From the NCBI GenBank assembly GCA_005406025.1, contig BGZK01000003.1, positions 496,001 through 560,000 on the forward strand: a stretch of 64,000 nt of DNA. Direction: 5' to 3'. The notes under the pieces were generated by a model. That model was not told the DNA's origin, did not search any database, and worked only from the letters and a program-made list of their open reading frames with translations. The DNA comes from Eumeta japonica (lineage: Eukaryota; Arthropoda; Insecta; Lepidoptera; Psychidae). Both the position numbers and the translations under genes were made by a program. Shown piece after piece: positions 60,438-64,000 of the stretch (the first letter of the stretch is position 1; each line of letters opens with the position of its first letter).

Positions 60438-61490
60438 AACACGACACGTTTAATCAATCCGGTTGAGAGCCGCAGGCAACATCCACGTTATATATAAAAT
60501 TGTTATGCATTTTATAAATATTATGTTATAATAAATGATAAATTAATGCTAAACAGCAAAAGGAAAATTCATTTTATGGCTGTAATAATACGCATTGAGC
60601 ATGAAAGGTTTATTCGAATATTTAATTTTCAATAAGGAAATGTGTTTATAATAGACAAACATATATTTTCCCATATATATTTGTTAAGATCGTCTTGAAA
60701 TAATGTTCTTCAACTTTAGATTGCGTGGATGACAAAATAGAAATTCCACTTCTAGGTAGATAAACTCTTTGCCTGAACAGACGTTGAGTTTACGCAAAAT
60801 TTAAAACTGTAGTTTTCACTGCAAAATATGCTAATTTTTATTTTTTCTTCATTCTTACTTAATTTTCTGTTACGTATTTATGATCTAAATGAAGATTATA
60901 ACGCAATAAAACATAACTTTAGCAGACTTTTTATTATTGAGATATATGTGAGAACATTATCTTGTATATAGATGGTTCGTAGTCACATATTTAATTAATG
61001 AGGTGCGGAACAATATAAGTGGCTTCGTAAATATAGATAATAATATGTGCATGGACTGCAATACAAAAAGACAACAGTGGACTTACATATCCCTCATAAA
61101 ATGTTAATTTATATGTAAAGATAAATTAGGTTTCATATGTCGTACAGAGAAACAAAAAGAGAACTTTTAAACGAACTAAACTTATTCAGTGGTCGCAGAC
61201 TTTTATGTATTTTGTTGAAAAATAAGTTCAAATGAAATGCATAAAATTCAGGTAATAAATTAGTTAATAAATAAATTATATAATAGTGATTTTAAAACGT
61301 TGAATAAGTGGAGCCATAGGTTATAAGTATTATTTTGCTCTGTAATATATATACAATGTATTGGATAATGCTGTTAATTTTATCTTTGTTTGAATTTTTA
61401 GTGTAATCAAATGTAAATAATACTAGAGTAAGTGGTCAGTTTAGCATTTTATTTAGTTTAATATTTCAGAAATATGTGTATTATATTTAT
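60438..61490. other. AT-rich non-coding stretch
   Basis: No exon, repeat or structure recognised. Confidence 0.4.
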
Positions 61491-61785
61491 TTAGAGAAAT
61501 AAATAAGTCATTTTCATTTTCAATCCGATTCGATATCGGTAATACTCACAGAAGAAAGCAATATCTATCGAATTAAACAAAAGATACGTCCCTTGCTCAA
61601 AAGGTATTGTATTTTTTATAACGACGATTGGGCGTATAATTTTCAGTATTTTGTAGGTCAACTGTATCATTTCGTCGCCCATGATAGCCGATATGTTTGA
61701 CACGATGAAAAATACGCCTCGTTTCCTGTCTTCGTACTTCACATCCCCGAAAATTGGTAGTTCGTGTATTCTTTAACAATAATGC
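61491..61785 (-). other. Coding-like minus-strand segment, unrecognised
   Basis: A minus-strand frame runs from a TAA near 61,776 through RIHELPIFGDVKYEDRKRGV, an SAIMGDEMIQLTYKIL segment and FEQGTYLLFNSIDIAFF to a stop at 61,491. Codon use in the middle is more balanced than in random AT-rich DNA, and TCT|GTGAGT at about 61,552 would be a good donor after IAFF. There is no convincing acceptor and no family I recognise. It may be a decayed gene fragment, a real exon on the opposite strand, or chance. Confidence 0.25.
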
Positions 61786-61899
61786 CAGGCTCCAGTTAGG
61801 GAGCACGCCGCTATTATTTCTTAACTTCTTGGCCGAAATGTTTTTCACAAAAATCGTGTTTAATTTTAAATGCACCGAAAGTATATTGAAAAATCAGTT

Positions 61900-62290
61900 C
61901 TATTATTCAGAATCACATGCGCACATAGTAGACACGACTGCGGCAATTAGGTCTACGAATGGGCTTGTAGCCGCGTGCATTACAATAGTAGTACCCGATG
62001 TAGGAGATGGACACGGTGTAACCGTAATGATACCGCGTTCGGGTACAGTGCCCCGCTAATGCACGTTCTCGCAACCGCCATTCACAAATTAACGAGTTCT
62101 CGAATTTTTTAATAAATACCCGACGTCCGACGGACGGCGTCGAGTCGAGCGCGCTAAGTGGTGCCGCAAACACGTTTCGCCAGTGAAAACAAACCGTACT
62201 AATTGGTTCAGTGCGAGTGAAACAAACTCGACCTAGATTATGTGGGGGCTCTCCTAGTGTATGCGCATGTTTGATTCGCTCCACAATGTT
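61900..62290. promoter_or_regulatory. CpG-containing island
   Basis: Raised CpG content (62,020-62,060 and 62,110-62,165), with long overlapping frames on both strands (101 and 123 codons) that cannot both be coding and show no domains. It contains AATTAACGAG homeodomain-type sequence. Enhancer candidate. Confidence 0.35.
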
Positions 62291-62882
62291 TTTTCGCTAA
62301 ATTAACATCTGTATATTTGTTTCCGTCGAGTTCGACACGTAAACGGTTTGAGATCTGTTCTGTATTGTTGTTAATTCTATATTTAACTTACCAATTAAAG
62401 GCCAATTGTATAGATAGCTATATCCCAATTGATATAATTATTTTAATAAAGACACAAAACTAAGTTGAACCCTATGTTTACATATGTTCTTTTGTTTTTT
62501 TAAGAATGTCTCAACGTATATTATTTACGGAGTTCTATTTGAAGATCATGGTATAAAGATAAAAAGTAACAACATATTTGATATATGTATACTTTGTTTT
62601 TCTACAAAGTTTTAATAAATTGTTTTTCAATTTTTTAAGGACTAAAATTTTCCTGTGCTGTTATTTATAAATTCTTTACTAATAAAAAAAGCGTATTGTG
62701 TACTGCTAATACATTTTTTAAAATGAAGCTATCCAAAATAGCATTTTTTCCTAAGATCTATAATATTAATTAAGTTTCTATTTTATTAAATTATAAACTA
62801 ACATTCCTCCATGCCTCCGCCCACGTGGGTAGAAAATGTTCATTCAGGTCTTGACATTTTTTTAAAACCTCGTTCCTAAACC
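62291..62882. other. AT-rich non-coding stretch
   Basis: No feature supported. Confidence 0.4.
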
Positions 62883-63005
62883 TGATTCGTTCCCGGCATC
62901 GTCTCTCCTTTTATCTCTTCCTTTACTCTCTTTTACTTTTTTATTCCCTGTCCTTCTGTTTCTTACTTGCTTTTTATTTTCCTCTTATTCATAATCTCCG
63001 TCTCA
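62883..63005 (+). other. Long polypyrimidine-rich tract
   Basis: For about 120 bases the plus strand is dominated by C and T (CGTCTCTCCTTTTATCTCTT and on), with few purines. No AG acceptor follows at usable distance. It could be a splicing regulator (PTB-type), a triplex-prone tract, or a decayed CT repeat. Confidence 0.55.
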
Positions 63006-63129
63006 CTACCTATAACCTTATTTCAATTGAATTGATATTCGAATGTATTAGAGATGCATAGAAGGTAGGTATACATCGCTCGAAGAATTATGATATGGTT
63101 CAGCCAAAAAAAAATTCTATTGCTTACAG

Positions 63130-63710
63130 CGAGCCGAAAACGCACACTACTGTGATCAACAGGGAACAATGACCCGGCGGAGGTCGTGGACCACCGTTGT
63201 CTACGGGTTGTGCGCGATCGTGTGCGGTAACTATTTAGCGGAAGGATTATGTTCAGCATTGCATTACTTACCCTGTCTTCGATCCCGAGTTTGATTTACG
63301 TTTAGGAAATCGTAATGCAAAGGGAGTGAAAGCCCCGTACGTCACTTTTTCGTTCGCCGCGCCGCGTCAAACAACAGCGATCCGCGCGGGCGATTTCCTG
63401 TGGATCTGTTCGCCCGCCTTAGTCCAGTTTACGTGGTAACGCCTATGCGTTTCTAATTCCGCTATAAACCCGGCCGTGCGCTTTGATGTATCGGATTAAT
63501 GGTGCGTGTCTGGTTTTCGTTTCCCGGCCGCGCCGCGCGCCGCGAGCGCCGGCCGTGAAACGGAAGAGATGGGCCGAATTAAAACAAGGGAACTTTAGTT
63601 CGGCGGTTAATGATCGTTTTTGTGTCCGCTGCGAGCCCTCCGGACTACTAAGTTGGCGTAACGGCGAAGTAGAAAGATGTCGAAACTTTCTTTTACAGGC
63701 TAATTAATAA
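63130..63710. promoter_or_regulatory. Large CpG island near right end
   Basis: Nearly 600 bases of CpG-rich sequence, densest at 63,355-63,400 and 63,525-63,560 (CGGCCGCGCCGCGCGCCGCG). Short frames on both strands have no domains. An acceptor-like CTTTTACAG ends at 63,698, directly before GCTAATTAATAACC. It is a promoter or major enhancer candidate. Confidence 0.45.
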
Positions 63711-63931
63711 CCTACTATATTTCCAGAATGTAAATTCTGGTTAATATACAATAAACATTATGCTTAGAGCGGCAACTTATTCGATAAAGTAATTTATTAC
63801 TACCAGGAGTGGCATTTTTTTTTAATTGAGAATAATAATTCTATAAGAATTACGCATCAGGTATTAAATTTTATTAAAGTTGGCTCGTCTTTTGCATACC
63901 TTAAGTGCGAGCGTAGGTATGCAAAACAATT

Positions 63932-64000
63932 TTTTAACTGGCAGTTATTCATGTTTTGTTCCGCCATTTCGCTTAAATATCTAAAATAGAAGTTGAGATT
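63932..64000 (-). repeat. Dispersed repeat copy 2, cut by window end
   Basis: Near-identical to 52,909-52,975 and in the same orientation. The match ends about 63,995, just before the window edge, so the element could continue beyond it. On the minus strand it reads YFRYLSEMAEQNMNN. Confidence 0.6.

Noticed and set aside
5770..60440. Compact hairpins as microRNA precursors
   Set aside because: All are only 40-47 bases with short stems. None contains a conserved insect miRNA that I recognise.
61754..62284. Overlapping 101- and 123-codon frames on opposite strands
   Set aside because: They arise from the same CpG-containing island and neither has exon borders or a recognisable domain.
1..64000. 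tRNA, rRNA, snRNA or CRISPR-like arrays
   Set aside because: No GGTTCRANNCC-type B box with matching A box, no rRNA or U-RNA landmarks, and no regularly spaced direct repeats were found on reading both strands.

Overview
The window looks like a piece of a lepidopteran (moth or butterfly) chromosome. It is strongly AT-rich, has no long coding frames, and is littered with remnants of repeats I know from lepidopteran genomes: Helitron-like elements with the CTAGCT...GCCCGCG terminus, a decayed mariner transposase, a LINE tail of the CFDP2-like type, and several 3' tails of common lepidopteran repeats. No bacterial, viral or CRISPR features are visible, and I found no tRNA, rRNA or snRNA gene.

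Layout. Near the left end (about 2.98-3.53 kb) a CpG-rich promoter-like segment with a perfect CRE is followed by a splice acceptor and a short coding-like exon with a good Kozak start (55 codons to a possible GT donor). The remaining 60 kb has no other convincing exon. A textbook recursive splice site (branch-point-like TACTAAT, poly-T tract, CAG directly abutting GTAAGT) lies on the same strand at 57,367/57,368, with a second GTAAGT donor 97 bases further on. The simplest reading is that most of the window is one very long first intron of a plus-strand gene, or the intron of a long non-coding RNA, removed in steps.

The AT-rich background is broken every few kilobases by CpG-containing islands of 100-500 bases that lack long ORFs and carry homeodomain, forkhead, DRE and Pbx/Meis-like motifs (for example 6.6-7.0, 11.5-11.8, 13.3-13.6, 15.9-16.4, 20.2-20.4, 28.8-29.1, 30.2-30.5, 33.4-33.7, 42.5-42.7, 45.9-46.3, 49.3-49.9, 51.0-51.4, 57.9-58.1, 62.0-62.3 and 63.1-63.7 kb). 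They look like a cis-regulatory landscape. One, at 28.8-29.0 kb, has a TATA box, an initiator at the right distance and a downstream donor, so it may be an alternative promoter.

Mobile DNA: a complete hAT MITE with a perfect 8-bp target duplication (8,704-8,915); a fold-back element (40,431-40,796); two copies of a ~435-460 bp repeat in inverted orientation around 2.7 kb (21.06-24.62 kb); a gutted mariner (26.8-27.3 kb); a LINE tail (17.0-17.3 kb); and at least seven Helitron-like pieces, four of them joined to degenerate hexamer arrays. Several compact, nearly perfect hairpins of 40-47 bases remain unexplained. The gene cannot be named from what is visible, and calls for regulatory islands rest on composition and motifs only.
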